From the NCBI GenBank assembly GCA_963693285.1, contig OY848931.1:1121001-1185000 (forward strand): DNA of 64,000 bases, given 5' to 3'. Position 1 is the first letter of the stretch; each line of letters begins with the position of its first letter. Below are positions 24,966 to 42,900 of this stretch, in pieces. Position numbers and translations under genes: made by a program. A model generated the notes under the pieces. The model did not search any database. It was not told where the DNA came from and was given only the letters and a program-made list of their open reading frames with translations. Source of the DNA: Xestospongia muta (taxonomy: Eukaryota; Porifera; Demospongiae; Haplosclerida; Petrosiidae).

Positions 24966-25786
24966 ACATTATTTCTGATTTCACATATCATGTTAAACTT
25001 ACTACTTAATATCTCATCATCTTTTTTCTGTACCCTGAAATATCTAACAATAGAATATGCACACACATAGAAACACAGAACTAACAACATACTGATCTAT
25101 ACAAAAGAACACAATATAACTCTTTATACAACCAGGTTATGAATATAGTAGATTGATATGGACAACCAGGCAATGCTATTATACCAGCTGGTATCCAATT
25201 AAATAGATTAAAGTACCATCTTAGACCTAAATCAGCCTCTAGCCATATACAATATGTAATAGTATTAATCTTAATGGATTCTAGTACTATTATAATTAGA
25301 CTGTGTCTGGAGTATCTAAAGTAAACACTATTACTCATTAGGAAATCATAGTACACTCTAGACTCTTTGGAACCTATACATATAAAATGTATTCATTGCC
25401 AATACTCTATGCATTATGTGGTATTTACTTAATATGTGATAAAGACTTCCTGCTTAATTAAAATGTGAAGTCATTCTCTTCTAACTATACTGTGTCAAAC
25501 ACACCTGTTCATTACAAATCTAGACTAGAGTCATGTGATAAACATATGACTACACTACTTATTACAAATCCTATTTGACTCGTAACAGCGTTTTAGAATT
25601 GGAATTTTGTAATAAGTGCTTAGTTTCCTAAAGTGTTTATGATATTATAATTATTGTAATACGTTAATGAATTGAGTTCTATTATCACCAGTTAACACTG
25701 ACTATTGAACTTACTACAACTTCTCTCACAAATCCATAAAAAGCTCTTTGCTGTTCTAGATCTACTAATACTTCTTCTTCAACCAT
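21665..25786 (-). CDS. LMBR1: LMBR1/LMBR1L family multi-pass membrane protein
   Basis: Minus-strand gene of about a dozen exons. Start ATG at 25786 (MVEEEVLVDLEQQRAFYGFV); exon 1 ends at 25715 and exon 2 begins at 25096 (SMLLVLCFYVCAYSIVRYFR, TM1). The strongest signature is at about 24540-24450: GLWNLIFLGSNISLFLLLPF then AYFFYEAEGLPG, matching the LMBR1/LIMR block. Further marks are ASFVGFYNTPLMRRLLP (about 22240) and the C-terminal region ITKYNLLGHFNS with a last TM segment (21916-21740). The stop is at 21665. The family has nine predicted TM segments and includes the limb-region protein LMBR1 and the lipocalin receptor LMBR1L; the precise cell role in a sponge is unknown. Middle exon borders were not all resolved. 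Confidence 0.85.
24829..24964. repeat. GA/GGGAGA microsatellite in LMBR1 intron
   Basis: A purine-rich run of GAGAGG and GA units lies between the LMBR1 exons encoding RYFRVQKKDDE and the next exon (EEEAAVYRIT). On the coding (minus) strand it is a TC-rich tract just after the donor. Open frames through it are artefacts. Confidence 0.9.
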
Positions 25787-26020
25787 ATTCAAACTATTCG
25801 AGCTGCTTCAACAAATTAACAATAGCCGCACCTCCTGTTATGATAATCACTCCTTTTTATTAGCATCACCATGGGAACGAATTCATGAATATTAAAATAT
25901 TTATAGTGATTACTTAATAATAATAATTATTATGAAAATAATATTACAGAGACAGAAGAAATAATATTAATAAAATTAGCCATTAATTCTAGTTCTAGAA
26001 AGTAATAATTATTAAGTTTG

Positions 26021-27098
26021 CTATTTGCAAATCTGGAAACCAAGACCTCGGAATGGCTCAATTTGTTGCCTTTTCTGTGTCTCTTGAGCATCTTTTTCTA
26101 ATAGTAGATTCATAAACTTGTCAAGTGCAGCTTGTTCCTGCATTTTCTTCTTGATATTATCTTGATATTGCTATCAAAGAAATATATTTCATAATGTACA
26201 GACCTGGACTCCATCATCAATATCTTACCTTCCTCCTGGCTTCAGCTGCAGTTTGCTTTTTCTTTAACTCTTTTTTCATTTCTTTTCTCTTTATTTTAGG
26301 ACTTTCCACATCAAGATTAGGTTTTGGAGCAAAAGGATGTTCCTCCTCATTATCAAAGACTAACTCAAATCGGAGACCTCCACGAGTTGGACAACGGTTT
26401 TCGTAACGACCAAATTTGATATCTGGTTCTTCAAAATCTTGTAGAACAGGTTCAGGAGTATCAAAGAGCTCCTCGTCTAAAGGAAGAACGGACTGATTGC
26501 TCTTAGAAGGCTTGGACTTCTTAAGAACCTTCTCTAGTGGAAGCTCGTTCTCGTCTTTCTTGGAATTCTTCCATGGCATTGTCGATTTAGGCTTGTCTAG
26601 ATCAGGTAGTGTAATGGTGACAACATCATCAGGATTAGTAGAGACATGAGGCTTAACATCTTGTTGGAGAATCTCTTGTACTTCATCATCAGATAACTCA
26701 GCTTGTCCTGGAAGGATAAAGAGACGATAGTCGGGAATACCAGGACCTGAAGGAGGCTTAAGGAGTGAACTCTCATCAGGTAACAGTGGAGAAGAGATGA
26801 GGGGAGAAGTCAAGACAGTGACTGCTTTTTGCTCATCTTCTTTTGTTGTTATATCATCTAGTTCAGTTCCTAGCCACCATTTTGCAGGTTGAACAGGATA
26901 AGAATTATCAATTTCTTTTTTTGTCTTCTTAACAGAAGAAAGGGATCGTGATTTAGTAAATGGAACAGGCTTCTTCTCTGCTTTCTTAGCTTTCACTTTC
27001 TCATCTAGTTTTTTGAAGTAGTCTGGATCAAAAGGTTGAATAGGAGTGTTCCATCTTTTTTGAAAAGGGAGTCTGGTATGAGACAATTGAGACCCCAT
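26021..27098 (-). CDS. Stathmin-domain-like protein B, N-myristoylation signal
   Basis: Minus-strand close paralogue of gene A: exon 1 27098-26229, a 58-bp intron (26228-26171, the same length as in A), exon 2 26170-26021. Start MGSQLSHTRLPFQKRW (myristoylation consensus). Most of exon 1 is nearly identical to A at protein level, including the SDDEVQEILQQDVKP segment and NRCPTRGGLRFELVFDNE. The Lys-rich segment after DEKV differs. In exon 2, B lacks 19 residues present in A between two QEQA repeats, and has a different tail ending PFRGLGFQICK. The high similarity points to a recent inverted duplication. It probably binds tubulin like other stathmin-domain proteins, but that is inferred. Confidence 0.65.
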
Positions 27099-27289
27099 GC
27101 TATCAAAACAAATAGAGCACTGAATCTGACAAGTTCATAAGCAAATAGACATTGAAAATTGTAACCAGTAAGTTCTATTTACTTTAAAATCTTCTTTGAG
27201 ATAAATTCGGGAGTGATAAGTAAGTATTAATAAAGTCAATAAACACAGTAAAACGGTTGCAAAAACAACACTGGTAAAATAATTTCTTT

Positions 27290-27440
27290 CAGAAGAGAAA
27301 TGGCGGACTGAATAATAGCTTGTGCGTTACTATAGCGGCGCATCTACACAAAAAATCTGATTGGTCAAAAAATCTGTTGCATCGCTATCACACTTAGCGG
27401 CGTATTTGATTGGCCAGGATCCGTTGTCTTGGTGAGGGAT
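27290..27440. promoter_or_regulatory. Candidate bidirectional promoter between stathmin-like B and the EGF-like gene
   Basis: The region has two ATTGG (inverted CCAAT) boxes at about 27359 and 27410, GCGTTACTATAGCGGCG at about 27325, and CCGTTGTCTTGGTGAGG at about 27420. The motifs mirror those upstream of stathmin-like A. Divergent genes start at 27098 (-) and about 27553 (+), so it may serve both. Confidence 0.4.
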
Positions 27441-27552
27441 TATTGTCTGCCCCTTTTCTTATTATAAGTTATTAATAACTATTAATAATACCACAACAAT
27501 CCTGTGTGATCTCTGTGATTATGAGTTACCATGGAGAAACATCAGTACAGAC

Positions 27553-27966
27553 ATGGATGATCTTTGTGTTCATGGAAAGTGGGTGGAAGGAGTTTGTGTA
27601 TGCAATAAAGGCTATGATACAGGCTTCAATCATCGCTTACTTTATCCCAAATACTGCGAAAATGAAAAGGTCACAGTCATCAAGGTGGATTCATATGTTA
27701 CTAGTGAAGAACTGCTATATTATGTAGCTATGGCATTAACAGTGCTCATTGCAACATGGAGCATATTGGCTGTGAATACACTATGTGTTAGTATGGGAGA
27801 GAAAATCAAACTTCATAAAAGCACAAAGAAAGTTGAACAGGAGTGGAAACAGTTTAGCAATGAACAGAGAAATTATGACACACATGTCATGTTAGATGCC
27901 GCATTGTGGGATCCATCTTCTCGTCAATTTAAGTGTATCGTTAGCTCACAGGATAAACCTATTTGA
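27553..27966 (+). CDS. Small single-pass membrane protein with EGF-like cysteines
   Basis: The reading frame encodes DDLCVHGKWVEGVCVCNKGY then CENE, a C-x-G-x-W-x-G-x-C-x-C spacing typical of half an EGF-like module, then a linker and one strong TM segment (LLYYVAMALTVLIATWSIL), followed by a charged cytoplasmic tail of about 60 residues. The first ATG in frame is 27553; the frame is open upstream without an ATG or obvious signal peptide, so a 5' exon may be missing. It is not recognised as a known family. It lies head to head with stathmin-like B and tail to tail with TBC1D5. Confidence 0.5.
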   Translation: MDDLCVHGKWVEGVCVCNKGYDTGFNHRLLYPKYCENEKVTVIKVDSYVTSEELLYYVAMALTVLIATWSILAVNTLCVSMGEKIKLHKSTKKVEQEWKQFSNEQRNYDTHVMLDAALWDPSSRQFKCIVSSQDKPI

Positions 27967-28254
27967 ATACAGTGTCTTCCTGATTCTGATTTTGATTTAA
28001 TTTCATATTAAAGACAACAATTATTATCAACAGCTATTTATTTTGAATTTCATGTACAAATTTAAGATAGTTCATCAAATTTAAGAACAAAGAGAAAGCG
28101 TTCAGCAATTAAAAGAACTATAATCAATTAGTAGCCAAAATTCAGAGTCAACACACACACACAAAAAAACAAAAAACAGTGGTACTAATATCTCATATAT
28201 ATCTTCGAGTACGACATTGCTATAAATTAATAGACAAGTCACTTTTAATATGCA

Positions 28255-34546
<6,292 letters not shown>

Positions 34547-34833
34547 CTTTCAAAAATTACAAAATAACGAGCCCGTCTATAATTAGGTAATATACGGTTC
34601 TCCTGCCGTGAAAAGTCGTCGTTGTCGTGGCTTGGTTCCGGTACGTACTTCCAGCAGAATTTTTCAATACGATATATTTTTGATAACTAGTGTTTGGTTG
34701 GACCTTTGATGTATTATTTTCCATCTAAGTGAGGTAAATTGTTGGATTATTTGCATAGTTATAATAGTATTATTAATTTTATTTATTAACTAAATATATT
34801 ATAACACATTAATTTTGTTAGTTGTAAAAGGCA

Positions 34834-35070
34834 TCAGTTTGGTAAACCAAGCCAATTAATTACATCATTGAAATTTGGAAGGTAAATAGGCACAAACTTG
34901 TTACGTATATACTCCCACCATGCAGCAAGCAACAAAGAAAGCCAAACCTGCATTATAATAAACAATATTAAGACAAAAGTTACAAATAATCTTTAATCAC
35001 CTATTATGGTTTTCTTAACATGTATAACAGCTTCTGTAACAGTTTGTAACAGTTCAGTGGTCAGTCCAAA
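34834..35070 (-). CDS. Doubtful two-exon C-terminal fragment of a small membrane protein
   Basis: On the minus strand an exon-like piece (about 35069-35003; GLTTELLQTVTEAVIHVKKT) ends at a GTGATT donor and is followed by an AG acceptor at about 34950. Spliced in frame it reads into a hydrophobic segment (IIGLAFFVACCMVGVY) and a stop at 34901, as in a tail-anchored protein. A second frame of the downstream piece is also open to 34834. No upstream exon or start was found, and the family is not recognised. Confidence 0.2.
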
Positions 35071-35489
35071 CTACAGGAGGCAAAACATGTACAAGTCAAT
35101 ATATATATAGTCTATGGCCAAATAGCTATATAGTCTAGAATAGATTGATGAACAGAAATTTATTTAAAGTATACAAGTTAGTTATTACAATTAGGGATCA
35201 CTTAATGAATACATAATCATTAAACAAAATAGACTGTCTTGATCTAGTTTAAAAATCAGATGTAAAGACATGAGATCATGCAAAACAAACACATTAATCA
35301 TATAAGATGTATGGTGTAGGTTTTTGTACATAAGGTCAAAGACAGTCTGTTACATGATATACAAGGTCAACTATATTACACTGTACAATGTACATAACAG
35401 ATAGTCCCCCCCCCCTACTCTGGCATTCCTCCTTCTGTATGTAAGCACTTTCTCATGATTTCTTGGACATTGACCAGTATATATTGTCA

Positions 35490-36900
35490 GTAAAATTGTG
35501 ATCTTGAAACAACAATTCAAGAAGATTAATTTGAGAATTGTCATTACAGAAACTTTAATTTAAGTTCAATGGGTTTATTATTATGAGGCTGATCACCTAA
35601 TATCCTATTATATTGCTCAAATAAGAACGACCAGAAATTGGAGATGTAGGTTCATAGTCTACAATATAACTCTTCAAATAGTGAAGATGCATGTTGTGTG
35701 TTACAGATACTGGACCATATAAAAATACTACATGTACTATGGTCACTGATATTTATCTTTATAGGATTAATGTATGGAAGTCACAGTAATTTAGAGTATT
35801 AATTGGCAGTCAAGTTCTCTTTCCTTGCTGTCTAAAGTCATCTTTGATTTATGCTGTTTTAAGAGCTTTATTATCAGATCTATGCTTTGTATTATGACTT
35901 GGACTCCAAGATTCATTACTGAAATTGGAGTAGTTATTTTTCTCAATTACATTAAACAAATAAAGAATAAAATGTAATAGACGCTAATCCGTTAGTTTTT
36001 AACCCTTCTTTTTGACTTTGTATTACAAAATAATTCATGCATAATTAGGGTATATCTGGTTCTTCTGGGAGTTTGTGTCATGGCTGAGTCTGGTCCAGGT
36101 TCTAAAGAAGATAAGGCAAGTTAACCACTAATGGAATACTATATCCAGCTGTATTAGAAAACTTAGTTTTAGGATTTACAGATTCAAAGTTTGGCGTATA
36201 GATAGATATGATTTAATAATCTCTCAAATTCAATAAAAGTTACCTTTTCCGCCTATTGCGAAGAATATATCATAATTTTGACACTATTCATACTAAATAA
36301 TTAGACACAGAGGCCAAATTTATTAACCCAAAGAAGCCTTATCAAGCATGAAACATGAGGTTACAGTATATATATATATGTTTATAAATTTCATATATGT
36401 CATAAAACATTTCCAATAGTAAGTTAATGAATCACTATACTATCAGTATGTCTAGTCACAAGACAGTTAAAATATTGCGTGAGCAAGTGATAGATGTGAT
36501 AAGCTCATTTGCTTCCCAAGTGGATTACCATATTGTAGGCACTTACCTATTACAGATTCTCATAAGTCACAAAACAATTAGAGCAGACCAGCTTAGATTA
36601 TACATGACCACAATACTGCCATTTGATCTTGACTGATCAAAATTGTTTCTATATCGATTAGAAAACCTCTCAGAACCTCTGAATTAAATTTTATTAATTT
36701 GTCAAATAAAATCTTTTTCATACCATATATCAAATTAGTGTTTCAGTACACAGATAATATCATGGTTTTAAAACAATTTAAGCAAACAAACAAATAAAAA
36801 TATTTTCTAAAAAAATAAAGTAGGGAGGCTATTATTAGTCCAATACAAAGAATGGAAACAAGATAGTAGGGATGACAATTATACATCCTTACATAATAAC
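35490..36900 (+). repeat. Segmental duplication, left copy (upstream region and exon 1 of ZU5 gene 1)
   Basis: Sequence from about 35490 matches 50930 onward with small indels (for example GAGAATTGTCATTACAGAAA and the GGATTAATATATGGAAGTCA-type segment), through exon 1 (36080-36115) and several hundred bases beyond. It marks a tandem duplication of the whole ZU5 gene 5' end; the offset between first exons is 15.7 kb. Confidence 0.85.
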
Positions 36901-39900
36901 AAAGGTGACACAAACAATTAACGATATACACCAACAGTATCAGTGATAATATTGTTGCATTCTATGCCTGTGCTATTATGTGGGGATGATGCATTTGCCA
37001 ACCCTACTACCTTGTTTGCATTTTTTTTCTATTGGACTAATAGTGGTCTCTACATTTACTTTATTTTTTAGAAAATGTTTTTATTTACTTGTTGTATATA
37101 TAGCTAGTAAGATCTAGTATTATGCTCACTACTTTTATTACTTGACTTTCCCTTTTTATATATCTCTCTTCATCTTACCTATATTATACTTTTATAGGAA
37201 GTAAGTGTCATCAAATATAGTAATGCATTCATTATTTTGATAATACAACTTATTTTTTTTATATAACTTTGTTCCTGTTATTATAATAAAATCTATGCCT
37301 ATATTGTACTTGTATAGTGGGTAAGTGTCATTCAAAATCCAGTATTACATATTAACTACTTTATTATTTGGGTTTCTCCTTTTTTGTATGTCTGTTATGA
37401 TCTCTTTTAATAATGTGATGATACTCTATGCATATATTGTACTTGTATAGCATGTAAGTGTCATCAAATCTAGTATTACATTCACTACATTTATTACTTG
37501 ACTTTTTCCTTTTTCATATGTCGCTTTTCATCTCTGTTCCTAATGTAATGATAATCTATACCTATATTGTACCTGTATAGCAAGTAAGTGTCATCAAATC
37601 TAGTATTACATTTACTACTTTTATTACTCAACTTTTTTTCTTTTTGTGTGTCTCTCTTCATGTCTGTTCCTAATGTGATGATAATCTATGCCTATGTTGT
37701 ACTTGTATAGGAGGTAAGTGTATTTAATTCTAGTATTAGATTCACTACTTTTATTACTCAACTTTCTCTTTTTTATGTCTCTCTTTATCTTTATTCCTAA
37801 TGTGATGATAATCTCTACCTATATTGTACTTGTATAGGAAGTAAGTGTCATCAAATCCAGTATTACATTGCCTACTTTTATTATTTGGGTTTTTCCCTTT
37901 TTGTATATCTGTTGTGATCTCTTTTGATGATGTGATGATAATCTATGCATACATTGTGCTTGTAGCATGTAAGTGTCATCAAATATAGTGTACATTCACT
38001 ACTTTTATAATTTAACTTTTTCCTTTATGTGTCTCTCTCTTCGTGCCTGTACCTAATGTGATGATAATCTATACCTATATTGTACTTTTATAGGGAGTAA
38101 GTATCATCAAATATAGTATTACATTCACCACTTAATAATATAACTTATGTTTTTTATATGGCTCTGTTTATCTCTTTTCCTGTTGTTATAATAAAATTTA
38201 TACCTATGTTGTACTTGTATAGTTGGTAAGTATCATCAAATATAGTATTACATTCACTACTTTATAATACGACTTATCTTTTTATATATGGCTCTATTTA
38301 TCTATGCCTATGTTGTACTTGTATAGTCGGTAAGTGAATTTAATTCTAGTATTAGATTCATTACTTTTATTACTCAACTTTTTTATATGACTCTGTTCTT
38401 GTTGTTATAATAAAATCTATGCCTATATTGTACTTGTATAGTGGGTAAGTGTCATTCAAAATCCACTATTACATTAACTACATTATTATTTGGCTTTCTC
38501 CTTTTTTGTATGTCTGTTATGATCTCTTTTGATAATGTGATGATAATCTATGCATATATTGTACTTATATAGACTGTAAGTGTCATCAAATCTAGTATTA
38601 CGATCACTACTTTTATTACTTGACTTTTTCCTTTTTCATATGTCTCTTTTCATCTCTTTTCCTAATGTGATGATAATCTATATCTATATTGTACCTGATG
38701 TATAGTTTGTAAGTGTCATCAAAATTTAGTATTACATTTACTACTTTTATTATTTGACATTTTTTTCCTTTTTCATATGTCTCTCTCCATTTCTATTCTT
38801 AATGTGATGATAATCTATGCCTATATTGTACTCGTATAGTCGGTAAGTGAATTTAATTGTAGTATTAGATTCAGTACTTTTATTACTCAACTTCCTCTTT
38901 TTTATGTCTCTATCTTTATTCCTAATGTGATGATGATCTATATATTGTACTTGTATAGTCGGTAAGTGTCATCAAATCAAGTATTACATTGCTTACTTTT
39001 ATTATTTGGGTTTTTCCCTTTTTGTATGTCTGTTGTGATCTCTTTTGATGATGTGATGATAATCAATGCATATATTGTACTTGTAGCAAGTAAGTGTCAT
39101 CAAATATAGTATACATTCACTACTTTTATAATTTAACTTTTTCTTTTTTGTGTGTCTCCATGTCTGTTTTTAATGTGATGATAATCTATACCTATATTGT
39201 ACTTTTATAGGGAGTAAGTATCATCAAATATAGTATTACATTCACTACTTTATAATACAACTTTTTTTATATATGGCTCTGTTTATCTATACCTATGTTG
39301 TACTTGTATAGTCGGTAAGTGAATTTAATTCTAGTATTAGATTCACTACTTTTATTACTCAACTTTCTCTTTTTTATGTTTATCTATATTTACTCTATAT
39401 AGGAGGTAAGTGTCATCAAATCTAGTATTACAATCACTACTTTTGTTACTTGACTTTTTCCTTTTTCATATGTCTCTCTTCACTCCTGTTCCTAATGTGA
39501 TGATAATCTATACTTATTGTACTTGTATAGAGGGTAAGTGTCATCAAATCTAGTATTACATTCACTACTTTTGTTTATTGACTTTTCTCTTATTTATGTT
39601 TCTCTTCATCTTACCTATATTATATATTTTAGGGAGTAAGTGTCATCAAATCTAATATTACATTCACTATTTTTATAATTCAACTTTTATTTTTAAATGG
39701 TTCCTTCATCTCTGTTCATAATGTGATGACAATATATACCCATAATGTACTTGTATAAGAAGTAAATGTCATATATTCTAGTCTGACATTTCTTCCTTTT
39801 ATTATATAACTTGGACCTTTTTTGTTTTGCCCTATTCATCTCTTTTTATAACATGTCTATAATGTATGCATATATTGTACTTGTATAAGTTCCATCAAAT

Positions 39901-42900
39901 CTATTATTACGTTCACTAATTTTATTACTCGACTTTGTTTTCATATGTCTCTCTTAATCTTTATTCCTATTGTGATGGTATTCTATATCTATATTGTACT
40001 TGTATAGGTGGTAAGTGTATTTAATTTTAGTATTAGATTCACTACTTTTATTACTCAACTTTTCCTTTTTTATGTCTCTCTTTATCTTTATTCATAATAT
40101 GATGATAATCTCTACCTATATTGTACTTGTATAGCCGGTAAGTGTCATCAACTCTAGTAGCACATTGACTACTTCTATTATTTGACATTTTCCTTTTTTT
40201 CTGTTCTCTTTATGTCCCTTCCTAATGTGATTATAATGTATACCTATATTACATTTATATAGTTGGTAAGGGATAACAAATTTATTATTACATTCACTAA
40301 TTTTGTTATTCAACTCTTCATATTTGTATGTCTCTTTTCATCTCTTCTTAATGTGATGATGATCATCTATGCCTATATTGTACTGGTATAGGATGTAAGT
40401 ATCATCAAATCCAGTAATACAATCATTAATTTTATTACTTGACTTTCTCTTTTTCATGTCTCTCTTTATCTTATCATGTGATGATAATCTATGCATATAT
40501 ATGTACTTGTAGCATGTAAGTGTCATCAAATATAGTATACATTCACCACTTTATAATACAACTTATGTTTTTTATATGGCTCTGTTTATCTCTTTTCCTG
40601 TTGTTATAATAAAATTTATACCTATGTTGTACTTGTATAGTTCGTAAGTGCCATCAAATATAGTATTACATTCACTACTTTATAATACGACTTATCTTTT
40701 TATATGGCTCTATGCCTATGTTATACTTGTATAGTCGGTAAAGTGAATTTAATTCTAGTATTAGATTTAGATTCACTACTTTTATTACTCAACTTTCTCT
40801 TTTTTATGTTTCTCTTTATCTCTGTTCTTAATGTGATGATAATCTATACCTATATTGTTCTTGTATAGTCGGTAAGTGTCATCAAATATAGTATTACAAT
40901 AACTACTTTTATTATTCAACTTTTTCCTTTTACATATGTCTCTCTTCATTTCTGTTCCTAATGTGATGATAATCTATACCTATATTGTACTTGTATAGTC
41001 GGTAAGTGTCATCAAATCTAGTATTACAATCACTACTTTTATAATTCAACTTTTTCCTTTTACAAATGTCTCTCTTCACCCCTGTTCCTAATGTGATGAT
41101 AATCTCTGCCTATGTTGTACTTATATAGATTGTAAGTGTCATCAAATCTAGTATTACATTCACTACTTTTATAATTGAACTTTTTCCTTTTACATATGTC
41201 TCTCTTCATTTCTGTTCCTAATGTGATGATAATCTATACCTATATTGTACTTGTATAGTCGGTAAGTATCATCAAATCTAGTATTACAATCACTACTTTT
41301 ATAATTCAACTTTTTCCTTTTACAAATGTCTCTCTTCACCCCTGTTCCTAATGTGATGATAATCTCTGCCTATGTTGTACTTATATAGATTGTAAGTGTC
41401 ATCAAATGTAGTATTACGATTACTACTTTTATTATTCAACTTTTTCCTTTTACATATGTCTCTCTTCATTTCTGTTCCTAATGTGATGATAATCTATACC
41501 TATATTGTTCTTGTATAGCCGGTAAGTGTCATCAAATATAGTATTACAATCACTACTTTTATTATTCAACTTTTTCCTTTTACATATGTCTCTCTTCATT
41601 TCTGTTCCTAATGTGATGATAATATATACCTATATTGTACTTGTATAGCATGTAAGTGTCATAAAATTTAGCAATAAAATCACCACTTTCATTACTCAAC
41701 TTTTTCCTTTTTTATATGTCTCTCTTCATTTCTGTTCCTAATGTGATGATAATCTATACCTATATTGTACTTGTATAGTCGGTAAGTGTCATCAAATCTA
41801 GTATTACATTCACTATTTTTATAATTGAACTTTTTCCTTTTACATATATCTCTCTTCATTTCTGTTCCTAATGTGATGATAATCTATGCCTATATTGTAC
41901 TTGTATAGTCGGTAAGTGTCATCAAATCTAGTATTACAATCACTACTTTTATAATTCAACTTTTTCCTTTTACAAATGTCTCTCTTCACCCCTGTTCCTA
42001 ATGTGATGATAATCTCTGCCTATGTTGTACTTATATAGATTGTAAGTGTCATCAAATGTAGTATTACAGTTACTACTTTTATTATTCAACTTTTTCCTTT
42101 TACATATGTCTCTCTTCATTTCTGTTCCTAATGTGATGATAATCTATGCCTATATTGTACTTGTATAGTCGGTAAGTGTCATCAAATCTAGTATTACAAT
42201 CACTACTTTTATAATTCAACTTTTTCCTTTTACAAATGTCTCTCTTCACCCCTGTTCCTAATGTGATGATAATCTCTGCCTATGTTGTACTTATATAGAT
42301 TGTAAGTGTCATCAAATGTAGTATTACAGTTACTACTTTTATTATTCAACTTTTTCCTTTTACATATGTCTCTCTTCATTTCTGTTCCTAATGTGATGAT
42401 AATCTATACCTATATTGTACTTGTATAGTATGTAAGTGTCATAAAATTTAGCAATAAAATCACCACTTTCATTACTCAACTTTTTCCTTTTTTATATGTC
42501 TCTCTTCATTTCTGTTCCTAATGTGATGATAATCTATACCTATATTGTACTTGTATAGTCGGTAAGTGTCATCAAATCTAGTATTACATTCACTACTTTT
42601 ATAATTGAACTTTTTCCTTTTACATATGTCTCTCTTCATTTCTGTTCCTAATGTGATGATAATCTATACCTATATTGTACTTGTGTAGTTGGTAAGTGTC
42701 ATCAAATCTAGTATTACATTCACTACTTTTATAATTGAACTTTTTCCTTTTACATATGTCTCTCTTCATTTCTGTTCCTAATGTGATGATAATGTATATC
42801 TATACTGTACTTGTATAGCCGGTAAGTGTCATCAAATCTAGTATTACATTCACTACTTTAGTACTTGACTTTTTCCTTATTTATGTCCATCTTCATCTTA

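Noticed and set aside
39755..39895. Two further microexon units in array 1
   Set aside because: At about 39760 only two bases separate AG from GTAAAT, and at about 39890 the donor GT is missing. Both were left out of the count.
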